A DNA stretch of 64,000 nt. It comes from Roseibium sp. TrichSKD4. Its GTDB lineage: Bacteria > Pseudomonadota > Alphaproteobacteria > Rhizobiales > Stappiaceae. A program made the translations under genes and the position numbers. The notes beneath the pieces are model-generated. The model worked only from the letters and a program-made list of their open reading frames with translations. It was not told the origin of the DNA and made no database searches. Of this stretch, positions 1 through 8,236 are shown piece by piece (positions within the stretch are counted from its first letter, which is position 1; every line of letters starts with the position of its first letter). The stretch is from NCBI RefSeq assembly GCF_000148725.1, contig NZ_GL476311.1, positions 131,501 to 195,500 of the forward strand. Direction: 5' to 3'.

Positions 1-399
1 GGATTTTGCATGGATCCTATCATCGTTAAGGAAACGGGAGAATTTGCCGGGTTCGTTGGATTGAACATTCCAGCCTATAAGGAGCCTTTGCCATTTGACC
101 CCTGTGTTGAAATCGGATGGCGCCTGCATAAGAAGGTATGGGGGAAGGGATACGCAACAGAGGCCGCAAATGCCTGGCTTAGATTCGGGTTCGAAACTCT
201 GAACCTTCCCGAAATTGTTGCTTTCACCATTCCCGCGAATACAAGCTCTCAAAGGGTTATGGAGAGGCTTGGAATGATCCGGGATATCGACGGTGATTTT
301 CAACATCCCAATCTGGCATTGGATCACCCGATGTCTCAACATGTGCTCTACCGGTTGTCGGAAAAGGCTTGGCGAACCTCAATGCAGAATGATAGCTGA
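1..399 (+). CDS. GNAT-family N-acetyltransferase, 5' end missing
   Basis: This is a RimJ/RimL-type GNAT acetyltransferase that transfers acetyl from acetyl-CoA to an amine; the substrate is unknown. The frame is open to the left edge, and the first ATG (position 10) lies inside the fold, so about 40-50 N-terminal residues are off the window. The visible part has the acetyl-CoA pyrophosphate loop WGKGYATEAA and the distal strand-helix with the typical N-TSSQRVMERLGM segment. It ends 96 bases before mnmE, and a parS-like site lies in that gap. The family call is firm; the substrate is not inferable. Confidence 0.85.
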   Translation, partial: GFCMDPIIVKETGEFAGFVGLNIPAYKEPLPFDPCVEIGWRLHKKVWGKGYATEAANAWLRFGFETLNLPEIVAFTIPANTSSQRVMERLGMIRDIDGDFQHPNLALDHPMSQHVLYRLSEKAWRTSMQNDS

Positions 400-414
400 G
401 ATCCTGGAGCGGAT

Positions 415-430
415 TGATTCACGTGAAACA
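415..430. promoter_or_regulatory. parS-like site 1
   Basis: The 16-mer TGATTCACGTGAAACA matches the bacterial parS consensus TGTTTCACGTGAAACA at 15 of 16 positions. It lies between the GNAT gene and mnmE, about 4.3 kb upstream of parA. It is one of four such sites within 3.7 kb and is the expected target of the ParB encoded in this window. Confidence 0.85.
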
Positions 431-494
431 CGGCGAAACGGAATCGGATCCGGAATGGTTGAATTCAGCAGACTGAATGATAACGGGCCAAATC

Positions 495-1838
495 ATGACT
501 GATACGATTTACGCTTTGTCGAGTGGTGTTGTCCCGTCGGGCGTGGCGGTTATTCGCGTATCTGGGCCGGAAACTCAAGCTGTTGTTCGGTCGCTGTGTG
601 GTGACGTCCCGCCCGTCCGTAAGGCCTCTGTGAGGGTTCTGCGAGATGGGGAAGGGACAGCACTGGACGAAGCGCTTGTGCTTTACTTTGAAGGGCCCGC
701 CAGCTTTACGGGGGAAGATGTTGCGGAGCTTCATTGCCACGGGGGTCGTGCAGTAGTCGCTGCTGTCTTGAATACCCTGGCTGGTTTTCAAGGATGTCGC
801 CCCGCAGAGCCTGGAGAGTTCACGCGTCGTGCATTTGAGAAAGGCCGGTTGGATCTGACAGAGGTCGAAGGCTTGTCGGATTTGATTGCGGCAGAAACCG
901 AGCAGCAGCGCCGTCAGGCACTGCGACAAATGGGTGGAGCGTTGGGTGCGCTCTATGAAGATTGGCGCAAGCGGCTCATCCATATGAGGGCCTTGATCGA
1001 GGCAGACTTTGATTTTGCTGATGAAGAAGACGTGCCGGGCAGCGTCGCCGATGAAGTTTGGGCTGAGGCTGACCAATTGGCACGTGATATTGCGGGTCAT
1101 CTGGAAACATCGAAGAGCGGGGAACGGCTTCGCTCAGGCCTTCAGGTGGTCCTCATGGGTGCCCCCAATGCTGGCAAGTCCAGCCTGCTAAATGCGCTGG
1201 CGGGGCGAGACGTTGCTATCGTAACGGAGGAAGCAGGTACAACACGGGATGTGATTGAGGTTCATCTGGATTTGGGCGGTTATCCTGTGACCCTCATTGA
1301 TACGGCTGGGCTAAGACAGACCGATGGGATAGTCGAGCGCGAGGGTATTCGCCGGGCAGAAGAGCGGGGACGGGGAGCTGATTTGATTTTGTGGGCAGTT
1401 GAACCGGAGGGGGTGAAGCCGTCGGATCCTGATAGTGGATTGGATGACAGCATCCGGTCGTCTGTTCCAGTGAGATCTGTGCGAACAAAGCAGGATGAAA
1501 TTCGTTTCGATATCCGACTCGATCAGTCTGCTGAAGAGATTTTATGCTCCACCAAGGTGGAAGGTGGGATGCGTGATCTCTTGGATTTCCTCACTCGATT
1601 CGCACAAGAAACCATTTCGATTTCTGAAGCGCCTTTGGCGACACGAGCGCGTCATCGATATTTTTTGAATGAGGCGCATGCCTGCTTGATCAAGGCAGTG
1701 GAATTAAAGCACCTTCCAGAGGAACTAAGGGCGGAAGATCTGCGCCAGGCAGCTGACGCTCTCGGGCGCATCACTGGCCGGATTGATGTTGAAGATTTAC
1801 TGGATGTGATCTTTCGGGATTTTTGCATCGGAAAATAA
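495..1838 (+). CDS. mnmE: tRNA uridine-5-carboxymethylaminomethyl modification GTPase MnmE
   Basis: MnmE works with MnmG to place the carboxymethylaminomethyl group on wobble U34 of tRNAs, using a folate C1 unit and K+-dependent GTP hydrolysis. The N-terminal folate-binding domain begins DTIYALSSG. The G domain follows with G1 GAPNAGKSS near residue 222 and G3 DTAGLR near 268. The G4 position reads TKQD near 331 instead of the canonical NKxD. The protein ends with the catalytic tail FCIGK, whose cysteine is conserved. The 447-residue length is normal. The ATG at 495 was chosen over one at 477 because family members start right at this motif. Two parS-like sites follow it. Confidence 0.96.
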   Translation: MTDTIYALSSGVVPSGVAVIRVSGPETQAVVRSLCGDVPPVRKASVRVLRDGEGTALDEALVLYFEGPASFTGEDVAELHCHGGRAVVAAVLNTLAGFQGCRPAEPGEFTRRAFEKGRLDLTEVEGLSDLIAAETEQQRRQALRQMGGALGALYEDWRKRLIHMRALIEADFDFADEEDVPGSVADEVWAEADQLARDIAGHLETSKSGERLRSGLQVVLMGAPNAGKSSLLNALAGRDVAIVTEEAGTTRDVIEVHLDLGGYPVTLIDTAGLRQTDGIVEREGIRRAEERGRGADLILWAVEPEGVKPSDPDSGLDDSIRSSVPVRSVRTKQDEIRFDIRLDQSAEEILCSTKVEGGMRDLLDFLTRFAQETISISEAPLATRARHRYFLNEAHACLIKAVELKHLPEELRAEDLRQAADALGRITGRIDVEDLLDVIFRDFCIGK

Positions 1839-1845
1839 TCGTTTC

Positions 1846-1861
1846 TGTTTCACGTGAATCA
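1846..1861. promoter_or_regulatory. parS-like site 2
   Basis: TGTTTCACGTGAATCA matches parS at 15 of 16 positions. It begins 7 bases after the mnmE stop codon, in the mnmE-mnmG gap, and is identical to site 3, which starts 49 bases further on. Confidence 0.88.
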
Positions 1862-1894
1862 TTGCGATCTCTCGGTCGATTCAGATTCGAAACA

Positions 1895-1910
1895 TGTTTC
1901 ACGTGAATCA
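1895..1910. promoter_or_regulatory. parS-like site 3
   Basis: This is a second copy of TGTTTCACGTGAATCA (15 of 16 to parS), 49 bases from site 2 start to start. The rest of the gap up to mnmG shows no further gene. Confidence 0.88.
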
Positions 1911-2135
1911 TTTTTTGACCATACGGTACCCACGTTCACTGTGTAGGCCGGTTATCTTTGACCAACGGGCTCTCCCATATTATAAGCTTGGTGCAGATAA
2001 ACCGGTTGCGCTTGTGATTTGGCGCTTAGATCAGAATGATCATTCTTTAGGGCTGGTTTTTATTTTCTGAGATACAGATGATGTCATAGTCGACGAATTG
2101 TCGGCAGACTGTTTCTTGTTAAGGGGTGTGGTCTC

Positions 2136-4013
2136 TTGTTGGATGTGGACCTGTCTTTCGATGTGATCGTGATTGGAGGTGGTCATGCCGGCTGTGAGGC
2201 CGCTGCCGCGTCTGCTCGCGTTGGGGCGAAGACTGCCCTGGTCACACACAAGTTTGAAACTATCGGCGTGATGTCTTGCAATCCAGCGATTGGTGGATTG
2301 GGGAAGGGGCATCTTGTTCGGGAAATCGATGCCCTTGATGGCTTGATGGGACGGGTCGCCGATAAAGCGGGTATCCAGTTTCGGATGCTCAATCGGCGCA
2401 AGGGGCCTGCAGTCCGCGGACCTCGGACGCAGGCAGATCGAAAACTCTATCGCGATGCCATGCAAGCTGAAATCGCTGCACTTGAAAATCTCTCAGTGGT
2501 GGAGGGGCAAGCCAATCGGTTCCTTTTCGACGAGGGCAAGGTTGTGGGCTTGCTGCTGTCTGATGGGCGCAAGGTTGAAGCCAAGAGTGTCGTCCTCACC
2601 TCTGGAACCTTTTTGCGCGGGCTGATCCATATTGGTGATCAGAAAATCCCGGCGGGTCGATCCGGAGAGGCTCCAGCCTTGGGGTTATCGGAATCGCTCG
2701 AAGAAATTGGATTTGATCTCGGCCGTTTGAAGACCGGGACGCCAGCCCGTCTTGATGGTCGAACCATTAAGTGGGAAAAACTTGATGCTCAGCTTGCCGA
2801 TGAGAACCCGGTTCCGTTCTCAACATTGACAGAGAAGATCACGACCCCGCAGATCGAGTGCCATATCACTCGGACAACGCCCGAAACGCATCGCATTATT
2901 CGGGAGAACTTGTCCCGGTCTGCGATGTATTCCGGTGAGATCAAGGGACGGGGGCCTCGCTATTGCCCATCGATTGAAGACAAGATTGTACGGTTTGGTG
3001 ATCGTGATGGGCATCAGATCTTCCTTGAGCCTGAAGGCTTGGATGATCACACGGTCTATCCGAATGGTATATCCACGTCGCTTCCCGAAGATGCGCAGCT
3101 TGCGTTCTTGCGTACGATACCCGGTCTTGAAGAAGTGGAAGTTTTCCAACCAGGCTACGCCATTGAATATGATCACGTTGATCCGCGAGAGTTAAATCCA
3201 ACTCTGGAAGCTCGGATATGTTCCGGGCTATTTCTGGCAGGTCAGATCAATGGCACCACTGGTTATGAAGAAGCAGGGGCTCAAGGGCTTGTGGCAGGAC
3301 TTAACGCTGGTTTGAAGGCGCAGGGAATGGAGCCATTTACTGTCGATCGGTCCGAAGGGTATATCGGCGTGATGATTGACGATTTGGTGACGCGAGGCAT
3401 CACGGAGCCGTATCGGATGTTTACATCTCGTGCGGAGTACAGATTGTCTCTGCGGGCCGACAATGCGGATCAAAGGTTGACGCCGTTGGGGATGAAGATC
3501 GGCTGCATAAGTGAAGCGCGTCGAGTCGCTTTCGAAACAAAGATGAAGTCGCTCACCGAGGTGGCTGACCTTTTGAAACGGCTGACAATTACACCTGCCG
3601 AAGCCCAACGAAAAGGATTGCCAGTAAATCAAGATGGCATACGGCGCTCGGCGTTTGATCTCCTGTCCTATCCGGACATGAGCTTTGAACAGCTTGCCTC
3701 CGTTTGGCCAGAACTGGAAGACATTGACCCTTCGATAGTGGAGCAGGTGTCGAGTGATGCGCTCTATGCTGTTTATCTTGAACGTCAGGCAGCTGACATT
3801 GCAGCATTGAAAAAGGACGAGGCTTTAGCCATTCCGGCGGATTTCGATTTCAATGCGCTCACGGGTCTTTCCAACGAAGTGAAGCAAAAGCTTGAAGCGG
3901 TTCGACCGGCGACATTGGGTCAGGCTTCGCGCATGGATGGCATAACGCCTGCGGCTTTGACCTTGATTCTTTCGCATTTGAAACGCCTGAAGAACTCGGG
4001 AGCAGCGGCCTGA
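2136..4013 (+). CDS. mnmG: tRNA uridine-5-carboxymethylaminomethyl modification enzyme MnmG
   Basis: This is the FAD- and NADH-dependent partner of MnmE in U34 tRNA modification. The Rossmann FAD motif GGGHAG sits at residues 14-19, and the conserved segment [20 protein letters not shown] follows near residue 50. The C-terminal part has [20 protein letters not shown] and the [10 protein letters not shown] signature. At 625 residues it is full length (E. coli about 629). The start is a TTG at 2136 with AAGGGG about 9 bases upstream; a GTG at 2145 is the alternative. It is followed 2 bases later by rsmG, so the two are probably co-transcribed. Confidence 0.97.
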   Translation: MLDVDLSFDVIVIGGGHAGCEAAAASARVGAKTALVTHKFETIGVMSCNPAIGGLGKGHLVREIDALDGLMGRVADKAGIQFRMLNRRKGPAVRGPRTQADRKLYRDAMQAEIAALENLSVVEGQANRFLFDEGKVVGLLLSDGRKVEAKSVVLTSGTFLRGLIHIGDQKIPAGRSGEAPALGLSESLEEIGFDLGRLKTGTPARLDGRTIKWEKLDAQLADENPVPFSTLTEKITTPQIECHITRTTPETHRIIRENLSRSAMYSGEIKGRGPRYCPSIEDKIVRFGDRDGHQIFLEPEGLDDHTVYPNGISTSLPEDAQLAFLRTIPGLEEVEVFQPGYAIEYDHVDPRELNPTLEARICSGLFLAGQINGTTGYEEAGAQGLVAGLNAGLKAQGMEPFTVDRSEGYIGVMIDDLVTRGITEPYRMFTSRAEYRLSLRADNADQRLTPLGMKIGCISEARRVAFETKMKSLTEVADLLKRLTITPAEAQRKGLPVNQDGIRRSAFDLLSYPDMSFEQLASVWPELEDIDPSIVEQVSSDALYAVYLERQAADIAALKKDEALAIPADFDFNALTGLSNEVKQKLEAVRPATLGQASRMDGITPAALTLILSHLKRLKNSGAAA

Positions 4014-4015
4014 TC

Positions 4016-4669
4016 GTGTCTGTGGAGAATTTGAACAGTCGTGCACAGGATGTGCATAAGTTTGGGGATGTTTCACGTGAAACGTTGGATCGTTTGCAGA
4101 TCTACGTCGACCTTCTGTTGAAGTGGCAAAAGGCGCAGAACCTTATTGCCCCTTCGACCATCCCCGATGTTTGGGTGCGCCATGTCGCTGACAGTCTGCA
4201 GACTCACTGGTCTCTTCCTGGCGCAAAAGTCTGGGTTGATATCGGCAGTGGGGGAGGTTTTCCCGGTGTGGTGACAGCCATCATGCTCGCTGACGTTAAG
4301 GATGCCCATGTCCACATGATTGAGAGCAATCAAAAGAAGGCAACCTTCTTGAGAACGGCTCTGCGAGAAACGGGAAGCAATGGAACGGTTCACGCAGGCC
4401 GGATCGAATCGGTTGCGAAATCGTGGAAGCATGGGCCAGTTGACGCTGTTTCTGCGCGTGCTCTGGCGTCTTTGAGTAGTCTGCTCTCATTGTCGGAACC
4501 ATTTTTACAAACAGGAATCCCGGCTGTTTTCCACAAAGGTCAAGATTTCCAACGTGAAGTTGACGAAGCGTCTCACACTTGGAATTTCGATCTGGTAGAA
4601 AAGAAGAGTGTCATTGACCCTACCAGCCGGATGCTCGTTCTTTCGAATATTTCGTCCCGGCCAAGTTAG
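4016..4669 (+). CDS. rsmG: 16S rRNA (guanine-N7) methyltransferase RsmG (GidB)
   Basis: This SAM-dependent enzyme methylates N7 of a guanine in the 530 loop of 16S rRNA (G527 in E. coli numbering). The SAM-binding loop DIGSGGGFPG lies near residues 73-82. The GTG start follows the mnmG stop by 2 bases. A parS-like site is embedded in the 5' coding sequence, and its bases encode the peptide VSRET. The 217-residue length is typical. parA begins 15 bases downstream, so mnmG-rsmG-parA-parB reads as one transcription unit. Confidence 0.96.
   Translation: MSVENLNSRAQDVHKFGDVSRETLDRLQIYVDLLLKWQKAQNLIAPSTIPDVWVRHVADSLQTHWSLPGAKVWVDIGSGGGFPGVVTAIMLADVKDAHVHMIESNQKKATFLRTALRETGSNGTVHAGRIESVAKSWKHGPVDAVSARALASLSSLLSLSEPFLQTGIPAVFHKGQDFQREVDEASHTWNFDLVEKKSVIDPTSRMLVLSNISSRPS
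4069..4084. promoter_or_regulatory. parS-like site 4, inside rsmG
   Basis: TGTTTCACGTGAAACG matches parS at 15 of 16 positions and lies within the rsmG coding sequence about 0.6 kb upstream of parA. It is read in frame as Val-Ser-Arg-Glu-Thr, a hallmark of RsmG proteins that host a parS. Confidence 0.92.
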
Positions 4670-4684
4670 GAAGGTATCGCCAAC

Positions 4685-5509
4685 ATGAGCCTGCTTCCCG
4701 AAAGCCCAAGAGTATTGGCGCTTGCAAACCAAAAGGGTGGCGTCGGCAAGACGACGACAGCTATCAATCTTGGAACAGCGCTGGCCGCTATTGGCGAGAA
4801 AGTCCTGGTTATCGATCTGGACCCGCAGGGCAACGCGTCGACAGGCCTTGGTATTGAGCGCCGGGATCGTGGTCTGTCTACCTATGATGTTCTGAGCGGG
4901 GATTGCTCATTGGATGAGGCTGTCAAGGAAACAGCCGTCAACCGGCTCTGGGTAGCGCCTTCGACAATGGACCTTCTTGGTCTTGAGTTGGAAATCGCGT
5001 CCAGTTCAGACCGGGCGTTTCGACTGCGCAATGCGGTTCAGCAGTTGACCCGATCCAGATTGTTTCAAGAGGTTGGATTCACTTATGTGTTGGTGGACTG
5101 CCCACCGTCTTTGAACTTGCTGACGATCAATGCTCTGGCAGCATCACACTCCATTCTTGTACCGCTGCAGTGTGAGTTCTTCGCGCTTGAAGGTCTTAGC
5201 CAGTTGCTCAGCACAGTTGAGCAGGTTCGCAATGCGTTGAACGGCGAGCTGACCATTCATGGCATTGTTCTGACCATGTATGACAGCCGTAACAATCTTT
5301 CCAGTCAGGTGGTTACAGATGTGCGCGAGACAATGGGGGATGCTGTCTATGAAACGGTCATTCCTCGAAACGTCCGCATCTCCGAAGCGCCGTCCTATGG
5401 AAAACCGGCGCTGCTCTACGATCTGAAATGTGCAGGTAGTCAGGCGTATCTGAAACTGGCATCTGAAATCATACAGCGCGAGCGAGATTTGCGACGGGTT
5501 GCAGCCTGA
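4685..5509 (+). CDS. parA: Chromosome partitioning ATPase ParA
   Basis: This is a Walker-type ATPase that binds DNA nonspecifically as an ATP dimer and drives segregation of ParB-parS complexes. The deviant Walker A motif KGGVGKTT is at residues 17-24 with the signature lysine. The A' segment DLDPQGNAS is at 44-52, and the Walker B region is VLVDCPPSLN. It is 274 residues, normal for chromosomal ParA/Soj. It sits between rsmG and parB, the standard arrangement near the origin in Alphaproteobacteria. Confidence 0.97.
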   Translation: MSLLPESPRVLALANQKGGVGKTTTAINLGTALAAIGEKVLVIDLDPQGNASTGLGIERRDRGLSTYDVLSGDCSLDEAVKETAVNRLWVAPSTMDLLGLELEIASSSDRAFRLRNAVQQLTRSRLFQEVGFTYVLVDCPPSLNLLTINALAASHSILVPLQCEFFALEGLSQLLSTVEQVRNALNGELTIHGIVLTMYDSRNNLSSQVVTDVRETMGDAVYETVIPRNVRISEAPSYGKPALLYDLKCAGSQAYLKLASEIIQRERDLRRVAA

Positions 5510-5622
5510 TAAGCTGGAAAGTGCAAAATCGATTCGGACCCGAAGCGGATGGAATCTATCCGCTTGAGGGATGACTGTCTTAAGTATCTGAATTAGAAGA
5601 ATAAAAAGAGTTGAGGTGTGTG

Positions 5623-6537
5623 ATGGCTGACGAAGGTGGAAAGCAGAAACGTCTTGGACGAGGCCTTGCGGCTCTCATTGGGGATGCTTCGACAACGCCA
5701 GCAGCACCAGAGACCTCGGACCGGATTCAAAAAGACACTCGGCAAGTGCCAATTGAACACTTGTCGCCGAATCCGCGAAATCCTCGCAAGACATTTACCG
5801 AGAAGGACCTGGCAGATCTGTCTGAATCCCTGCGCGCCAAAGGGATTGTCCAACCTATCTTGGTTCGTCCGGCGGCGGGCAAAACAGATCGGTATGAGAT
5901 CATTGCTGGTGAGCGTCGGTGGCGGGCCGCACAACGTGCAGGGTTGCACGAGGCCCCGATCATCATTCGTGATGTCACCGATCAGGAAGCCCTCGAACTT
6001 GCGATTATCGAAAACGTTCAGCGTGCGGACCTGAACCCGATTGAAGAAGCGATGGGTTATGAGCAGCTGACGGCTGAGTTCAAATACAGTCAGGGTGAAT
6101 TGGCCAAAGTGATCGGTAAAAGCCGCAGTCACGTTGCCAATACGATGCGGCTTTTGAAACTGCCGAACTCGGTTAAAGACTATCTCGCTGAAGGACTTTT
6201 GACCGCTGGCCACGCGCGGGCGTTGATCACGGTTGATGATCCGGCGGCATTGGCGGAAATTCTCGTTGAAAAGGGCCTGACGGTCCGCGACGCGGAAAAG
6301 CTGGCTCAAGACCCCGAAGCCCTTGCCCGATTGATGGGGAAGGGCAAGGAGGCATCTCCGCGTCCTGAGAAAGATGCCGATACAAAATCGTTGGAAAAGC
6401 GGCTGACAGATACGCTCGGTTTGAAAGTGACGCTTGGCCATAAGGCTGGCAAGGAATCCGGCGACTTGAAGATCAAATACACATCGCTCGAGCAGCTTGA
6501 TGAGATTTGTAAAAAACTGGGCGTTGAAGTCCGGTAA
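5623..6537 (+). CDS. parB: Chromosome partitioning protein ParB
   Basis: ParB is a CTP-dependent clamp that loads at parS and spreads along the chromosome. The N-terminal ParA-interacting segment KQKRLGRGLAALIGD is followed by the ParB/Srx domain with GERRWRAAQRAG near residue 96 and ENVQRADLNPIEEA. Next come the helix-turn-helix (VIGKSRSHVANTMRLL) and a C-terminal dimer domain. It has 304 residues. The ATG at 5623 has GAGG 6 bases upstream; an in-frame TTG at 5611 is less likely. A strong terminator follows. Confidence 0.97.
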   Translation: MADEGGKQKRLGRGLAALIGDASTTPAAPETSDRIQKDTRQVPIEHLSPNPRNPRKTFTEKDLADLSESLRAKGIVQPILVRPAAGKTDRYEIIAGERRWRAAQRAGLHEAPIIIRDVTDQEALELAIIENVQRADLNPIEEAMGYEQLTAEFKYSQGELAKVIGKSRSHVANTMRLLKLPNSVKDYLAEGLLTAGHARALITVDDPAALAEILVEKGLTVRDAEKLAQDPEALARLMGKGKEASPRPEKDADTKSLEKRLTDTLGLKVTLGHKAGKESGDLKIKYTSLEQLDEICKKLGVEVR

Positions 6538-6564
6538 CAATTTCGGAAGCGAAAATTTCTAAAA

Positions 6565-6592
6565 GGGTTGGGTGCTGCCCAGCCCATTTTTT
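6565..6592 (+). terminator. Rho-independent terminator after parB
   Basis: An 8-bp stem, GGGTTGGG paired with CCCAGCCC (one G-U pair), closes a 5-base loop and is followed by ATTTTTTATT. It lies between convergent parB and holA, so it ends the par transcript. Confidence 0.85.
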
Positions 6593-6601
6593 ATTGGGGT
6601 T

Positions 6602-7645
6602 CTATCTGCGTCTGGTTGAACGGGCTTTTGCCGCGCGCGCGACGGTCAACAAAGCTTCTGACAAAACGGGTACGCCAAGATTATCGTTCAAACGGGATAT
6701 TCGCGTTGCATCAGCTAAAATAGACAGGCCTTTTTCAAGATCCTTGGTGGCCCAGATTTGCAGCTGCCGGTCAATTCCCGGCCTGCGGGCAAAGAATATT
6801 GGTGGTCGTTGACCGTCGACCACCTGAGATGCTGGCCGGCCTTGATCTACATCAGCGCGCATTCTGTGAAGCAGTTGGAAGTGTTTCAGCGCCTGATTGG
6901 CAATGACGGAGGCATTGGCACCAGCTTCCGACAAGCGTTCAAGCCCATGGTCGAGGGTTGCCAGATCTCCAAGGGCTGCTGCATCAATCAGTTCCGATGT
7001 TTCAAAAGCTGATGCATCGCCAATGACCGCGGCAATATCGTCGGTCTCTATTCGCTCCTTCCCGAGTGTGTAGAGGCAGAGCTTTTTAAGTTCGCCGCGG
7101 CTTGCCATCCGATCACCGCCCAAAAGCGAATGCAGAGCTGCCCGGGCTTCGCGGGAAATTGTGATGTTGGCGGCGCGGGTTTCCTCATCAATCAGCTGAT
7201 CAATGGTGCGATCCCCGTCGGAATAGCAGGGAATTGCGACGGCACGCTTGTGGCTCTCCACCAGCTTGCGCAACCCGACGCCTTTTTTGACATCTCCCCC
7301 TTCTATGACAATCAGCGAAGGCCAATCATCAAGTTTGAGAACGGGATCCAAAGCAGGAGAGAGGTTTTTGCCGCTTGTTTCCTTGATCCAGATAATCCGT
7401 CGTCCACCAAACAGGGGTATGGTCAGAAATTCATCGATCAATCGAGTCGGATCAGAAACAATCTCTGATGCGTCAATTTTTGCCAGATTAAATGGATCGC
7501 TGTCGCCTTCAGACGCCTTTTTAACGAGCTGTGTAGCGCGTTCTGAGACAAGACCAGTATCCGGGCCGAAGATGAAAATAACGCCACCCCCAGTTGGGGG
7601 ATTGGCGACAAATCTATCGGCTTCGGAGGCTTTTAGGGCGGTCAC
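6602..7645 (-). CDS. holA: DNA polymerase III subunit delta
   Basis: HolA is the delta subunit of the clamp-loader complex, which opens the beta clamp and loads it on DNA. The N-terminal segment GGVIFIFGPDTGLVSERA and the internal LLGGDRMASRGELKKLCLY stretch are characteristic, as is the C-terminal helical domain. It is 347 residues with a GTG start. It lies downstream of lptE and leuS on the same strand (leuS-lptE-holA), an order common in Alphaproteobacteria, with 21 bases between lptE and holA. Confidence 0.93.
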   Translation of the reverse strand: MTALKASEADRFVANPPTGGGVIFIFGPDTGLVSERATQLVKKASEGDSDPFNLAKIDASEIVSDPTRLIDEFLTIPLFGGRRIIWIKETSGKNLSPALDPVLKLDDWPSLIVIEGGDVKKGVGLRKLVESHKRAVAIPCYSDGDRTIDQLIDEETRAANITISREARAALHSLLGGDRMASRGELKKLCLYTLGKERIETDDIAAVIGDASAFETSELIDAAALGDLATLDHGLERLSEAGANASVIANQALKHFQLLHRMRADVDQGRPASQVVDGQRPPIFFARRPGIDRQLQIWATKDLEKGLSILADATRISRLNDNLGVPVLSEALLTVARAAKARSTRRR

Positions 7646-7666
7646 AGGTGCTCCCGGGATATTGCG

Positions 7667-8236
7667 TTACGTCTGCTGCGCGAAAAATCCAGCGAGACGC
7701 GCATGAATGTCTTCGGCAACGGATCGCGCAACACGCTCTTCTGCATCTCGGCTGGCGCGCTCATTGGCAAAACGCTGACTGGAGAAGTCAAAAGCGGCGG
7801 TTGAGAATGATTTGCCGGTTAGAAGAACCTTGTCGGCGGACATATCTGTCAGAATGAAATGCGCGTTCATTGTCATTGTGTAGGACGCAGGAACGTCTGA
7901 CAGCTGCTGAACACCAACAGATGCAGTTGAAATGTTGGCTTGAACACGAAGCCGATACTTTTTCTCAGGCGCAGATGTTCCCCGCTCTAACTTGAATGTC
8001 AGCTCATTGTAGAGTTCGCGTGCAGCTGGACGGCGTGAAATCCCGCCAATCGAATCCAGCGAAATTGCAGCCAATTCATCTGCAACACCAGCACTTTGGC
8101 CTGTCAGGCCACCTCCGGCAGAGCCGTAAAGAGGTCTGATCTGGCAGCTGCCAAGAAGCCCTGCTGTTGCAATGTATCCAAGGACGAGGCCAGTGAAGTG
8201 TCGGCGGGAGACAGGTTTAGACGACGACATTGACAA
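7667..8236 (-). CDS. lptE: LPS assembly lipoprotein LptE
   Basis: LptE plugs the LptD barrel that inserts lipopolysaccharide into the outer membrane. The N-terminus has a lipoprotein signal ending LLGSC, with the lipidated cysteine at residue 31, followed by IRPLYG, which is typical of alphaproteobacterial LptE. Oddly, the signal contains SRRHFTG, which resembles a twin-arginine motif. The start overlaps the 3' end of leuS by 20 bases; an in-frame ATG at 8230 also overlaps. It is 189 residues. Its place between leuS and holA supports the call. Confidence 0.88.
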   Translation of the reverse strand: MSMSSSKPVSRRHFTGLVLGYIATAGLLGSCQIRPLYGSAGGGLTGQSAGVADELAAISLDSIGGISRRPAARELYNELTFKLERGTSAPEKKYRLRVQANISTASVGVQQLSDVPASYTMTMNAHFILTDMSADKVLLTGKSFSTAAFDFSSQRFANERASRDAEERVARSVAEDIHARLAGFFAQQT

